This document shows positions 1-8,149 of a stretch of 38,899 bases of DNA, piece by piece. The first letter of the stretch is position 1. The number at the start of each line of letters is the position of its first letter. The notes beneath the pieces are model-generated. The model did no database searches, was not told the origin of the DNA, and saw only the letters and a list, made by a program, of their open reading frames with translations. The position numbers and the translations under genes are program-made. The DNA comes from JASHVB01 sp049522565 (lineage in GTDB: Bacteria > Pseudomonadota > Alphaproteobacteria > Acetobacterales > Acetobacteraceae), in contig JBEKNT010000014.1 in NCBI GenBank assembly GCA_049522565.1, positions 1 to 38,899 of the forward strand, read 5' to 3'.

Positions 1-87
1 GGTCCCGCATCGAAGAGGGCTACGACCGAGCCCGGGCGGAAATTTCGGCAGCGGTCCGGGGACACTTCAACCGCGTGCCCAGAATAA

Positions 88-282
88 CGAACTGGAACTG
101 GTCCAGCCCGCTGTGCGACCTGCTGCAGGAACACCCTCGGTCTCGCGGACACGCACGTGCGCGACGTGACCCCGCTCGCGGACCTCACCGCCCTGCGAAA
201 CCTCGATATCAGGGGCACACGGGTAAACGACGTGACCGGGCTTCGTCGCAGACTACGAGGGCTGTATATATTACATGATTAG
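88..282 (+). pseudogene. leucine-rich-repeat protein remnant (3' end)
   Basis: Read in the frame that ends at the TAG at 280-282, this stretch encodes two units of the bacterial leucine-rich-repeat type: LADTHVRDVTPLADL, then LTALRNLDIRGTRVNDVTGL. The pattern of T-x-V-x-D-V followed by a leucine ladder is typical of internalin-like repeats. There is no convincing start: the frame is blocked by a TAA at 85-87, while the protein-like reading of bases 3-80 (SRIEEGYDRARAEI...) lies in another frame. The simplest reading is the 3' end of a longer gene, cut by the window edge and broken by at least one frameshift. Function cannot be assigned. Confidence 0.4.
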
Positions 283-587
283 GCGGTGCTTCACCCCGCC
301 GATCGGATGTTCCGCCGGAACTGCGGGCGGATGATCCTCACCGTCCTCTGGACTCAATTGCAAGGCCCCCCGCTGCCGTGACTCGTTCAAGCCTGAAATT
401 CGCAATCCCCGGCGTGGGGATGCGCGATGGGGGGATGCTGACGGCCCCATCAGTTTTGCAGGGCGCACGGCATCGGATCTCCGGTGGGACAGTCACTCTG
501 GCGGCACCGCAACCATTCGCGTAATCCGCGGGCCAGGAATTCGAGCGGTTGGCACCGCCAAACCTCGCGCACCCCAAAGGACCCGCC
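283..587. other. intergenic stretch, no gene seen
   Basis: About 300 bp between the LRR remnant and the pRiA4b ORF-3-like gene. Open frames here on either strand have low-complexity, Arg/Pro/Gly-rich translations that look like shadows. A purine-rich AAAGGA just before 588 is the only signal I can tie to a gene. Confidence 0.5.
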
Positions 588-1172
588 ATGGCCAGGAAAG
601 CCGCGACATCCGAATACATCACCAAACTGAAGGTGACTCTGACCGGCCTGAGTCCGCCGATTTGGCGCCGGCTCCTCGTTCCCGCCGGCATGACCCTGCG
701 CGATCTGCACGAGGTCATCCAGACCAGCATGGGTTGGGGCGACGCGCACCTGCACGACTTCGACATCGCCGGCCACCGCTACGGCGATCCGAGCACCACC
801 GATGAGGTGGAGAACGAGGCCCGCCTGACCCTCGCCGGCATCCGCAACCGAGGCGTCGTCCGCTTCAAATACACCTACGACTTCGGCGACGACTGGGAGC
901 ACCTGATCGTCATCGAGGGCACGGTCCCCCGCGTCGAGGGGCAGCACTACCCGGCCTGCATCGCCGGCAAGCGGGCCTGTCCGCCGGAGGACAGCGGCGG
1001 TCGCTACGGCTATCCGCACCTCCTTGAGGTCAGGGCCGACCCGACACATCCCGACCACGAGGAGATGTCCGAGTGGCTGGACGAAGACTTCGATCCCGAG
1101 GAATTTTCCGTCGAGGAGGTCGACGCGAGGCTCGCGGCGCAGTTCGGCCCCGCCACGCCAGCCAAACGTTGA
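588..1172 (+). CDS. plasmid pRiA4b ORF-3-like family protein
   Basis: A 194-residue protein whose N-terminal half carries the family signature: ITKLKVTL (beta strand), PPIWRRLLVP, TLRDLHEVIQTSMGWGDAHLHDF, then YTYDFGDDWEHLI. The C-terminal part contains CIAGKRACPPEDSGG-x-Y-GY, the usual Cys-rich family ending before an acidic tail (WLDEDFDPEEFSVEEVDARL). The family is often encoded on plasmids and mobile elements; its biochemical role is not established. The ATG at 588 is preferred over an in-frame ATG at 549 because AAAGGA lies just upstream of it and the extra 13 residues look non-native. The gene ends 35 bp before trpG, so read-through into the tryptophan genes is possible. I infer that it is an accessory gene inserted next to a core operon. 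Confidence 0.85.
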   Translation: MARKAATSEYITKLKVTLTGLSPPIWRRLLVPAGMTLRDLHEVIQTSMGWGDAHLHDFDIAGHRYGDPSTTDEVENEARLTLAGIRNRGVVRFKYTYDFGDDWEHLIVIEGTVPRVEGQHYPACIAGKRACPPEDSGGRYGYPHLLEVRADPTHPDHEEMSEWLDEDFDPEEFSVEEVDARLAAQFGPATPAKR

Positions 1173-1207
1173 CCGGCCGCCCGCCGCGGGGCAAGGATGC
1201 TGCCGCG

Positions 1208-1804
1208 ATGCTCCTGCTGATCGACAACTACGACAGCTTTACCTTCAACCTCTACCACTTCCTGGGCGATGTGGGCGGGCGCTGCGAGGTCGTGCGCAAC
1301 GACAAGCTCACCGTCGCCGAGGCCCTGGCGCGCCAGCCGGAGGCGATCGTGCTGTCGCCCGGCCCGTGCACGCCCAACGAGGCCGGCATCTGCCTCGACC
1401 TGGTGGCCGCCGCGGCGGGAAAAATCCCCATCCTGGGAGTCTGCCTCGGCCTCCAGGCGATCGGCCAGGCGTTCGGCGGCGCCGTGGTGCGGGCGCCGGC
1501 GCCCATGCACGGCAAGACCAGCCGGATCTTCCATGCCGGCACCGATATCATGGAGGGCATCCCCACCCCCTTCACCGCCACCCGCTACCACAGCCTGATC
1601 GTCGATCGCGCCACGCTGCCGGCCGACCTCGTCGTCACCGCCTGGACCGAGGACGGGCTGATCATGGGCCTCCGCCACCGCACGCTCCCGGTCTTCGGCG
1701 TGCAGTTCCACCCGGAGAGCATCGCCTCGGAACATGGCCACAAACTGCTGGCCAACTTCCTGGCGCTCGCCCGCGGCAGCAACCAGCCCGCGCGCGCCGC
1801 CTGA
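1208..1804 (+). CDS. trpG: anthranilate synthase component II (glutamine amidotransferase)
   Basis: A 198-residue class I glutamine amidotransferase that releases ammonia from glutamine for anthranilate synthesis from chorismate. The N-terminus LLLIDNYDSFTFNLYH and LSPGPCTPNEAG are family hallmarks. The nucleophile is Cys79 in GVCLGLQAIG, and the His168/Glu170 pair lies in VQFHPES. The ATG at 1208 is chosen because homologues begin at this point and a GCAAGGA site precedes it; the in-frame extension back to 1073 overlaps the upstream gene. The partner trpE is not in the window, so it must lie elsewhere. The same subunit could also serve p-aminobenzoate synthesis, since PabA and TrpG are hard to tell apart by sequence. 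It is followed 13 bp later by trpD. Confidence 0.95.
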   Translation: MLLLIDNYDSFTFNLYHFLGDVGGRCEVVRNDKLTVAEALARQPEAIVLSPGPCTPNEAGICLDLVAAAAGKIPILGVCLGLQAIGQAFGGAVVRAPAPMHGKTSRIFHAGTDIMEGIPTPFTATRYHSLIVDRATLPADLVVTAWTEDGLIMGLRHRTLPVFGVQFHPESIASEHGHKLLANFLALARGSNQPARAA

Positions 1805-1817
1805 CCCCGGCCCGCGC

Positions 1818-2849
1818 GTGTCCAACAACCTGAAACCCATCCTCGCCCGCCTCGCCACCGGCGAGACGCTGTCCGCCGCCGACGCCGAGATCGCCTTCGA
1901 CATCATCATGTCCGGCGAGGCCACCCCGGCCCAGATCGGCGCCCTGCTGATGGCCATGCGGGTGCGCGGCGAGACGGTGGCGGAACTGACCGGCGCCGTC
2001 CTCGCCATGCGCAACCGGATGACCGCGATCACCGCGCCCGACGGTGCGATCGATGTCTGCGGCACCGGCGGCGACAACGCCGGCACGCTGAACGTCTCCA
2101 CCGCCGTCACCTTCGTGGTCGCCGGCGCCGGCGTCCCGGTGGCCAAGCACGGCAACCGCGCACTGTCCTCGCGCACCGGAGGCGCCGACGTGCTGGCCGC
2201 CCTCGGGGTGAACGTCGATGCACCGATGGCGCGGCTGCCCGATATCCTGCGCGCCGCCAACTGCGTGTTCCTGTTCGCGCCGCGCCACCACCCGTCGATG
2301 CGCCACGCTGCCGGCCCCCGGGTCGAACTCGGCACGCGCACCATCTTCAATCTGCTCGGTCCGCTGGCCAATCCGGCGCGGGTCCGCCGCCAGCTCACCG
2401 GGGTGTTCGCTCCCGAATGGGCGCGGCCGATGGCCGAAACGCTCGACGCGCTGGGCAGCGAGTCGGCCTGGATCGTGCACGGCCGCGGCCTCGACGAGCT
2501 GACCGTGGCCGGCGAGAACCAGGTGGTTGCGCTGCGCGACGGCAGCGTGACCGCCTTCACCGTCACCCCGGAAGACGCCGGCCTGCCGCGTGCCCCGATC
2601 GAGGCGATCGCCGGCGGCGACGCCGCGCTGAACGCCGCCAGCCTGGCCGCCCTGCTGGAAGGCGCGCAGGGCCCCTACCGCGACACCGTCGTGCTGAACG
2701 CCGCCGCCGCGCTGGTGGTCGCCGGCCGCGCCGGGGACTTGCGGGAAGGCGCCGGCATCGCCACCGATTCCATTGCATCCGGCGCCGCGCTGGCCGCGTT
2801 ACAGGCGCTGCGCCGCGAGACCAGCCTGGGCGAAACCGCCGCGCGTTGA
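1818..2849 (+). CDS. trpD: anthranilate phosphoribosyltransferase
   Basis: A 343-residue enzyme that transfers phosphoribose from PRPP to anthranilate, the second step of the tryptophan branch. Family motifs are intact: VCGTGGDNAGTLNVST (residues 80-95, PRPP diphosphate and Mg binding), KHGNR (110-114, anthranilate pocket), and GTRTIFNLLGPLANPA. The GTG at 1818 is taken as the start because the homologous region begins with NLKPILARL; the ATG-initiated frame from 1734 is the trpG 3' end read in another frame. It starts 13 bp after the trpG stop, so the two are almost certainly in one transcript. A canonical ribosome-binding site is not obvious, which suggests translational coupling to trpG. 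Confidence 0.95.
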   Translation: MSNNLKPILARLATGETLSAADAEIAFDIIMSGEATPAQIGALLMAMRVRGETVAELTGAVLAMRNRMTAITAPDGAIDVCGTGGDNAGTLNVSTAVTFVVAGAGVPVAKHGNRALSSRTGGADVLAALGVNVDAPMARLPDILRAANCVFLFAPRHHPSMRHAAGPRVELGTRTIFNLLGPLANPARVRRQLTGVFAPEWARPMAETLDALGSESAWIVHGRGLDELTVAGENQVVALRDGSVTAFTVTPEDAGLPRAPIEAIAGGDAALNAASLAALLEGAQGPYRDTVVLNAAAALVVAGRAGDLREGAGIATDSIASGAALAALQALRRETSLGETAAR

Positions 2850-2960
2850 GACCGAACCTTGGGTAGCGGCTCCGGGGGATGGCGGCTCTGGGATGGCCGA
2901 CGCTGCAATGGCGACGCTGGATAGCGACTTGGGATACCCAATGGGCGCCGAGGAGAGCGG

Positions 2961-3812
2961 ATGCCGAACGACACAACGACGCCACCGGACGTGCTGGCAC
3001 GCATTTGCGCCGACACCCAGGCCGAGGTCGCGCGCCGCAAGGCCGAGCGCGGCATCGAGCGGCTGCGCTACGAGATCGCCTCGCACGCCGACCCGACGCG
3101 GGGTTTCGGCCGGGCGCTGAAGCGCGCCGTCGCGGCGGGGCGCTATGGGCTGGTGGCGGAGATCAAGAAGGCCTCGCCGTCCGGTGGGCTGATCCGCCCG
3201 GACTTCGATTCGGCCGCACTGGCGCGGGCCTACCGCGACGGCGGCGCCACCTGCCTGTCGGTGCTGACGGACGCGCCGCACTTTCAGGGCAGCCCGGCGC
3301 ACCTGATGGCAGCCCGCGCCGCGGTGGACCTGCCGGTGCTGCGCAAGGACTTCATCCTCGACCCCTGGCAGGTTTACGAGAGCAGGGCGATGGGGGCCGA
3401 TTGTATCCTGCTGATCATGGCGGCGCTGGGGAACGGCCAGGCGCGTGAGCTGGAGGGTGTGGCTCGGGCGCTCGACATGGACGTGCTGGTCGAGGTGCAT
3501 GACGAGCGGGAGCTGCAACGGGCGCTCGGGTTGGAGACCAATCTGTTCGGCATAAACAATCGTAATTTGAAGACGTTACAGACCGATCTTGCAATCACGG
3601 AGCAATTGGCCCCGCTGGTGCCGGCCGACCGTTTCATGGTGGCGGAGAGCGGCATCCGCTCGACTGACGACCTGCGGCGCCTGTCCGCGGCGGGCGCCCA
3701 GTGCTTCCTGGTGGGGGAAAGCCTGATGCGCCAGCCCGACGTGACGGCGGCGACAAGGGCGCTGCTGGGCGAGGGAGTTCCCCTCTCCCGCGCTGCGGGA
3801 GAGGCCGGGTGA
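2961..3812 (+). CDS. trpC: indole-3-glycerol phosphate synthase
   Basis: A 283-residue TIM-barrel enzyme that closes the indole ring by decarboxylating CdRP. Catalytic signatures are present: EIKKASPSGG (Glu67, Lys69), LRKDFILDPWQVYE (Lys129), VEVHDE (Glu178), FGINNRNL (Asn199-Asn200) and VAESGI (Glu229). The ATG at 2961 follows a GAGGAGAG site. There are 111 bp between trpD and this gene, longer than the other gaps in the cluster. The last ten residues (about 274-283, PLSRAAGEAG) are encoded by the left arm of a palindromic repeat at 3780-3872. The natural C-terminus has therefore probably been replaced or extended by repeat sequence. Confidence 0.95.
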   Translation: MPNDTTTPPDVLARICADTQAEVARRKAERGIERLRYEIASHADPTRGFGRALKRAVAAGRYGLVAEIKKASPSGGLIRPDFDSAALARAYRDGGATCLSVLTDAPHFQGSPAHLMAARAAVDLPVLRKDFILDPWQVYESRAMGADCILLIMAALGNGQARELEGVARALDMDVLVEVHDERELQRALGLETNLFGINNRNLKTLQTDLAITEQLAPLVPADRFMVAESGIRSTDDLRRLSAAGAQCFLVGESLMRQPDVTAATRALLGEGVPLSRAAGEAG

Positions 3813-3872
3813 GGGCGATGCCAACCGCACGCTGCACCCTCACCCAGCCTCTCCCGCTTCGCGGGAGAGGGG
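3780..3872. repeat. composite palindromic repeat joining trpC and moaC
   Basis: A 93-bp inverted repeat. Each arm is itself a hairpin built on CTCTCCCGC/GCGGGAGAG, and the arms are joined by GGGTGAGGG and CCCTCACCC on the inner sides. The left arm is read through as the final codons and stop of trpC (stop at 3810-3812). The right arm ends in GGGAGAGGGG about 10 bases before the moaC GTG. A related composite palindrome lies at 27083-27246. Such elements are common between alphaproteobacterial genes and may act as attenuating hairpins or mRNA-stability elements. Confidence 0.85.
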
Positions 3873-3882
3873 ATGAACGCCG

Positions 3883-4353
3883 GTGACCGGCTTCACCCAC
3901 TTCGATGCCGCCGGCAACGCCGCCATGGTGGATGTGTCCGCCAAGCCCGCAACCGACCGCAGCGCCACGGCGCGCGCCCGGGTGGCCATGCGCCCGGAAA
4001 CCGCGGCAATGATCCGCGCGGGGACCGCAAGGAAGGGCGACGTGCTTGGCGTGGCGCGAATTGCGGGGATTATGGCCGCCAAGCGCACGGCGGAATTGAT
4101 CCCGCTCTGCCACCCGTTGCCGATCAGCGCGGTGACGCTGGAGCTGACGGCTGGCGAGGCGGCGGTGGAGATCGCCGCCACGGTGCGCACCACCGGCCAG
4201 ACGGGGGTGGAGATGGAGGCGCTGACCGCGGCCTCGGTGGCGGCGCTGACGGTCTACGACATGTGCAAGTCGGTGGACCGGGGGATGCGGATCGAGGCGG
4301 TGCGGGTGGTGCACAAGGCCGGTGGCAAGTCGGGCGAGTTTGTGCAGGACTGA
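3883..4353 (+). CDS. moaC: cyclic pyranopterin monophosphate synthase
   Basis: A 156-residue protein of usual MoaC length that, after MoaA, converts the 3',8-cyclo-GTP intermediate to cPMP in molybdenum-cofactor synthesis. Active-site residues known in the family are visible: Lys51 in ARKGDVLGVARIAGIMAAKR, His77 in ELIPLCHPLP, Glu110/Glu112 in GVEMEAL, Asp126 and Lys129 in YDMCKSVD. The GTG at 3883 is the only start that keeps the N-terminal TGFTHFDAAGNAAMVDVS segment. Its Shine-Dalgarno-like GAGAGGGG belongs to the palindromic repeat. The trpC-moaC order is typical of alphaproteobacteria, but moeA, which often follows, is replaced here by tandem repeats. Confidence 0.94.
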   Translation: MTGFTHFDAAGNAAMVDVSAKPATDRSATARARVAMRPETAAMIRAGTARKGDVLGVARIAGIMAAKRTAELIPLCHPLPISAVTLELTAGEAAVEIAATVRTTGQTGVEMEALTAASVAALTVYDMCKSVDRGMRIEAVRVVHKAGGKSGEFVQD

Positions 4354-4368
4354 CCGGGAAGGGTCCGG

Positions 4369-4620
4369 CGCTCGCTGTCGCGGTGCCGGTTGCGCGGCGT
4401 GACCGGCGGTGTGGTGCGCGCGCGGCAGGCCGTACAGGTGCATAGGGTTCTGCCTTCCCTGGCGCGATGCCGGCTACGGGGCGTGACCGGCGGTGTGGTG
4501 CGCTGACGGCCGGTCGTACAGGTGCATAGGGTTCTGCCGCTCCTGGCGCACCACCGGTCGCGCGACGCGACCGGTGGTGCGGTGCGCCAGCGGAAGGTCG
4601 TGCAGGCGCATCGGACGCTG
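4369..4620. repeat. 84-bp tandem repeat, three copies
   Basis: Three degenerate copies with a strict 84-base period. GTGACCGGCGGTGTGGTGCG recurs at 4399 and 4483, with a diverged copy at 4567. GGTGCATAGGGTTCTGCC recurs at 4437 and 4521, diverged at 4605. The third copy contains a perfect hairpin, arms 4548-4562 and 4566-4580 (15 bp, 3-base loop), weaker in the other copies. No reading frame with a plausible protein runs through it. It lies directly downstream of moaC. Confidence 0.85.
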
Positions 4621-5139
4621 CCTCGGCCGTGGGCGGTCAGCAGGGTGACACGGCAGGCGGCACGAGTTTTTCACCGCTGACGGCGTGCGCGACATGCGGC
4701 ATGGTCTGGGCCGTTGCGGGCCCACGAGCGAGGCAGGATCACGTGCCGGCTGCGGCGGCAGCCAGGCAGGCGACCCCGGCGATGTCGCGGCGTGATGACT
4801 GGCGGCGCGTCACAGTCGTCTCGTAGTCTAGTGACCGTCTCAGAATCCCGTGCAAGGAACGCTATCCCAATAATGCCGCGCGGCGCCAGCAGCGCCTGCG
4901 CCTGCTCTGCTGGTGGGTCGGATTGCCGGGTTTGCCGCGGCGCTCCATCGTAGTAACATGGCGTTAGGGCTAGCACTAACAAGAGGACGCCTCGCCGAGG
5001 CAAGCAGCATGACCCGGTCAGACCGAAAGCGCTCCGATGGGAGCGAGCCAGCGGCGCAGCAACGTGACAGGAAAGCGCCGCATTCATATCGGGGTCGTGC
5101 CGGCCGAGTGAACAACGATTTCACCAGCGGGAATACGTC
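4621..5139. other. intergenic stretch upstream of the FAD gene
   Basis: About 520 bp without a supportable gene. Short open frames here are cysteine- or arginine-rich and lack ribosome-binding sites. One small perfect hairpin is visible at 4989-5001 (GCCTC, 3-base loop, GAGGC). The stretch must contain the promoter and leader of the FAD-dependent oxidoreductase, but I cannot place it. Confidence 0.5.
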
Positions 5140-6621
5140 ATGCAGGGTCAACCTTCAGTGCCGCGTCATTGGGACGTGGAAGCCGACGTTGTCGTGGTCG
5201 GATTCGGGGCGGCGGGCGTCGCCGCCGCGGTCACGGCGCACGACCTGGGAGCCAAGGTCGTCATCCTGGAAAAGGCGCCCGAAGGCCAGGAAGGCGGCAA
5301 CACGCGGGTCGCCGGCCAGGGCTATCTGAACACCTCGTCGTCCGAGAAGGCCGCCGCCTATCTCACCGCCCTGTGCGGACCCCACACCGTGCCGGAGCCC
5401 ATGGTACGGGTGTGGGCGGAGGAGATGGGCAAGAACAATGCATGGCTCGAAAGCCTCGGCGGCGACCCGCAAGAGCATCAACATCCGCCGGTCGGCATCG
5501 AGTTTCCCGACCTGCCTGGCTCGGACTGCGTGCACAAGTTCCACGATGGGCCGACCTACGGCTATTCCAATACCTGGAAACGGTTCGAAAGCCTGGTCAA
5601 GCAACGCCCGATCTCCATTCTGTATGAAACGCCGGGCAGACAACTCATCCAACACGACGTCACCAAGGAAATCCTGGGTGTCCGCGCCCAGCAGGGCAAC
5701 AAGTCGATCGACGTCAAGGCCCGCAAGGCGGTGGTGCTGACTTGCGGAGGCTTCGAAAACAACCAGGAAATGATCCGCAATTACCTCCCTGGCGTCCCCT
5801 ACTGCTACACCTCCGGCACGCCGTACAACGAAGGCGACGGCATTACGATGGCGATGTCGGTCGGGGCTGACCTGTGGCACATGAACAACTACGCTGGCCC
5901 TTCCATGGCCTTGAAGGTGCCGGAAATCCGGACCTCATTCTCGATGCAGGCGTTGCACTACAGCAAGAAAATACCCGGCGGCATGATCGTGGTGGGCCCG
6001 GATGCCAGGCGCTTCACCGATGAAAAGTATAAGACCCGGCACGGGAAAATCCCGGTGAATGGCTGCTGGCTCCCGCTGTCCACCCCATGCCCGATGTTTC
6101 TGATCCTCGACCACACCCTGTTTTCCTCCGGCCCACTTTACGACAAGCACCCCAGCCACGGCTGGACGCAAATAATCGAGCGCTACGATTGGAGCGAGGA
6201 CAACAGCGCCGAACTCGCGAAGGGTTGGGTCAAAATCGGTGACAGCCTGGCGAAGCTTGCCGCGGTCGTGGGACTCGACCCCGCGACGCTGGCAGACACG
6301 GTCAGCCGGTGGAACCGCTATTGTGAAGCAAGGCACGACCCGGATTTCGGCCGAACCTTGATGATGGAGCCCATCGTCAACCCACCGTTTTATGCGGTTG
6401 AACTCTCGCCTTCGATGCTCAATACGCAAGGCGGCCCGAGACGCAATGAGAAGGGGCAGATTGTGCGGCCTGGAGGCACACCCATCGCAAGGCTGTACAG
6501 CGCGGGAGAACTGGGTTCGATCTATAGCTATTTGTATCAGGGTACCGGAAATATCGGGGAATGCCTGGCGTTTGGCCGCATTTCGGGGCGCAACGCCGCG
6601 GCTGAGACGCCTTGGGAGTAG
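5140..6621 (+). CDS. FAD-dependent oxidoreductase, fumarate reductase/3-ketosteroid dehydrogenase type
   Basis: A 493-residue flavoprotein of the FAD_binding_2 superfamily. The N-terminal dinucleotide fold is VVVVGFGAAGVAAAV (GxGxxG at 21-26) ending in Glu44 of VVILEK, followed by the FAD-contacting GGNTRVAGQGY (52-62). The C-terminus has the expected GTPIARLYSAGEL and YQGTGNIGECLAFGRISG, where the protein closes over the isoalloxazine ring. No signal peptide or heme-binding motif is present, so it is probably cytoplasmic. Relatives include fumarate reductase flavoproteins, urocanate reductases and 3-oxosteroid dehydrogenases; the substrate cannot be told from sequence. It stands alone, with no neighbour in the same pathway, and is followed by a palindromic repeat. 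Confidence 0.88.
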   Translation: MQGQPSVPRHWDVEADVVVVGFGAAGVAAAVTAHDLGAKVVILEKAPEGQEGGNTRVAGQGYLNTSSSEKAAAYLTALCGPHTVPEPMVRVWAEEMGKNNAWLESLGGDPQEHQHPPVGIEFPDLPGSDCVHKFHDGPTYGYSNTWKRFESLVKQRPISILYETPGRQLIQHDVTKEILGVRAQQGNKSIDVKARKAVVLTCGGFENNQEMIRNYLPGVPYCYTSGTPYNEGDGITMAMSVGADLWHMNNYAGPSMALKVPEIRTSFSMQALHYSKKIPGGMIVVGPDARRFTDEKYKTRHGKIPVNGCWLPLSTPCPMFLILDHTLFSSGPLYDKHPSHGWTQIIERYDWSEDNSAELAKGWVKIGDSLAKLAAVVGLDPATLADTVSRWNRYCEARHDPDFGRTLMMEPIVNPPFYAVELSPSMLNTQGGPRRNEKGQIVRPGGTPIARLYSAGELGSIYSYLYQGTGNIGECLAFGRISGRNAAAETPWE

Positions 6622-6645
6622 CACCGGGCCATCTCCGGCGCTCCC

Positions 6646-6726
6646 CCGTCATGGCCGGGCTTGGCCCGGTCCTCTATGCAACCGCGGTGCCGCGATCGAT
6701 GTCTGGGTCAAGGCCGGTCATGACGG
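6646..6726. repeat. imperfect palindromic repeat between convergent genes
   Basis: An 81-bp imperfect inverted repeat. The left end CCGTCATGGCCGGGCTTGG pairs with the right end, which reads CCAAG-like GGTCAAGGCCGGTCATGACGG on the plus strand. It sits between the convergent FAD gene and the minus-strand membrane protein. The CGTCATG...CATGACG ends resemble a widespread alphaproteobacterial intergenic repeat type; a bidirectional transcription-stop role is possible. Confidence 0.6.
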
Positions 6727-6786
6727 TGGAGCGGGCGGTGCCGCAGGCGCTGACGATCACGACCGCACGCCTCGCCACGCGCGGCG

Positions 6787-8043
6787 TTATTTCTCGCCTA
6801 CCGTCAGCACCAACGCACCGAGTAACGCCAGCGTACCACCGGCTAACATCAAGCGGACCAACCACCGCGCTGGGGGCCGCAGCCCGAGAACCAGGCAACC
6901 GACGACATAACACTCGGTAAAGGCCCGGAAATACGCATTCCGATCGACCCAGGGCCCACCGGCGGTCAGCAGGGACATCAAGGCAATGACCGGCAGCCAG
7001 CCGGCCGCCAGTGCCCCGGCACCTGCCAGACGCAGCACGACCGGTGTCCGCGCCGCGACAACAGCGCAAAACCCCAGCAACCATCCGGCGCTGACAACCA
7101 CATAGGCCCGCACCGCAGCGTCCAGGATGGCACGGTTCGGTTGGACGAATTGTTTCGCGCCGGTCAGCGTATCGCGCAACATGATGACGGCACCGAGAAG
7201 CGGCCAGCCGAGATTATTTGTGCCTGCCTGCGATGCGTGGCTCCAGACCAGATGCAGCGCTGCCTGCCACAGCAGAAACGGGGCCAGGGCCAGGCCGCAG
7301 ATCAGCACGCGATGCCAGCGCAAAGCGCCTCCCGCGGTCCTGATAGTCTGGATCGTCTCGAAACACAGGACCCCGGCGAGAACCAGGACACTGGTTTCAC
7401 GCGTCAGCGTTGCCAACCCACCCAGCACGCAATAGACCAGCAGGCGTTTCGCGAAGTATGCATCGATCGCGCCCAGCAGAAGCGCTGCCGCGAGGATTTC
7501 CGTCGTGTCGTGGGTCAAGGCGATGATGAACCCCGGCCATAACATGATCGCAAGCGGTAGCTTGGCGGGAAGCTGCAAGCGGGCAGTCAGATGCATCGCG
7601 AACATCGCCATGGCGGCGAGTCCGAGCAGATTGACCAGATACATCGTGACGGGCACCGCAGCGGCATGCCCGAATGTTACCGCCCATACCAGAAGGGGAT
7701 AGAAGATCCGCCGCGCGCGGTAGGCTGGATGGTCGAGTTCGACGCCGAATGCTGCCTGTTGCAATCGGAACGGCGAGAGTGCCATCCGGTAGTAGAATTC
7801 CCCATCGTATCCGCTCGAGTTCGGCTGGACGATGATCGGTGACGCCAGTTGCCGGGCGTCAACAAAATGGTCCCCGGCGATGATGAACGCCGACGGGTCG
7901 AAGCCGTGCCGCGCCAGGATCGGCAACGTTGCCAGACCGTATCCCAGCACAACCATCAGCGCGAACGCCCACGACCTGTGCTGCCAATGCCCCACGCTGG
8001 CGCAGGCGATACGTAGCCATGTGCTCGGCAATGGGTCAGGCAT
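6787..8043 (-). CDS. multi-pass membrane protein, GT-C glycosyltransferase-like
   Basis: A 418-residue integral membrane protein with about nine to ten hydrophobic helices. After the first helix (about 25-45) lies a periplasmic-type loop with SSGYDGEFYYRMALSPF (Asp80) and then HPAYRARRIFYPLLVWAV (about 105-122). The YDG-x-FYY plus PAYR-x-RR-x-YPLL combination recurs in a family of bacterial surface-polysaccharide membrane proteins related to GT-C polyprenyl-phosphate-dependent glycosyltransferases, where an acidic residue in the first loop is catalytic. The start at 8043 has GAGG 12-15 bases upstream. It lies downstream of another GT-C-like gene on the same strand, so the pair may be co-transcribed and act on the same glycan. 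The sugar and acceptor are unknown. Confidence 0.7.
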   Translation of the reverse strand: MPDPLPSTWLRIACASVGHWQHRSWAFALMVVLGYGLATLPILARHGFDPSAFIIAGDHFVDARQLASPIIVQPNSSGYDGEFYYRMALSPFRLQQAAFGVELDHPAYRARRIFYPLLVWAVTFGHAAAVPVTMYLVNLLGLAAMAMFAMHLTARLQLPAKLPLAIMLWPGFIIALTHDTTEILAAALLLGAIDAYFAKRLLVYCVLGGLATLTRETSVLVLAGVLCFETIQTIRTAGGALRWHRVLICGLALAPFLLWQAALHLVWSHASQAGTNNLGWPLLGAVIMLRDTLTGAKQFVQPNRAILDAAVRAYVVVSAGWLLGFCAVVAARTPVVLRLAGAGALAAGWLPVIALMSLLTAGGPWVDRNAYFRAFTECYVVGCLVLGLRPPARWLVRLMLAGGTLALLGALVLTVGEK

Positions 8044-8149
8044 CGGCGGACCGGCCTCTTCGTTGCATCGGTCATTCTAACATAGTGCGTGGCGTTCGAA
8101 CCGGGTCCGCGGAGAATTCCGTCGCCATCCGCGGCCGCCGGTGGCGGCC

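Noticed and set aside
1010..2566. A 518-residue minus-strand frame over trpG and trpD
   Set aside because: It is the antisense shadow of two well-supported genes and has no family features.
4369..4620. CRISPR array
   Set aside because: The unit is 84 bp and tandem without spacers, and the copies diverge along their whole length; no cas gene is present.
4621..5139. Riboswitch or small protein before the FAD gene
   Set aside because: No known riboswitch pattern or supported reading frame was found; only a 5-bp stem is visible.
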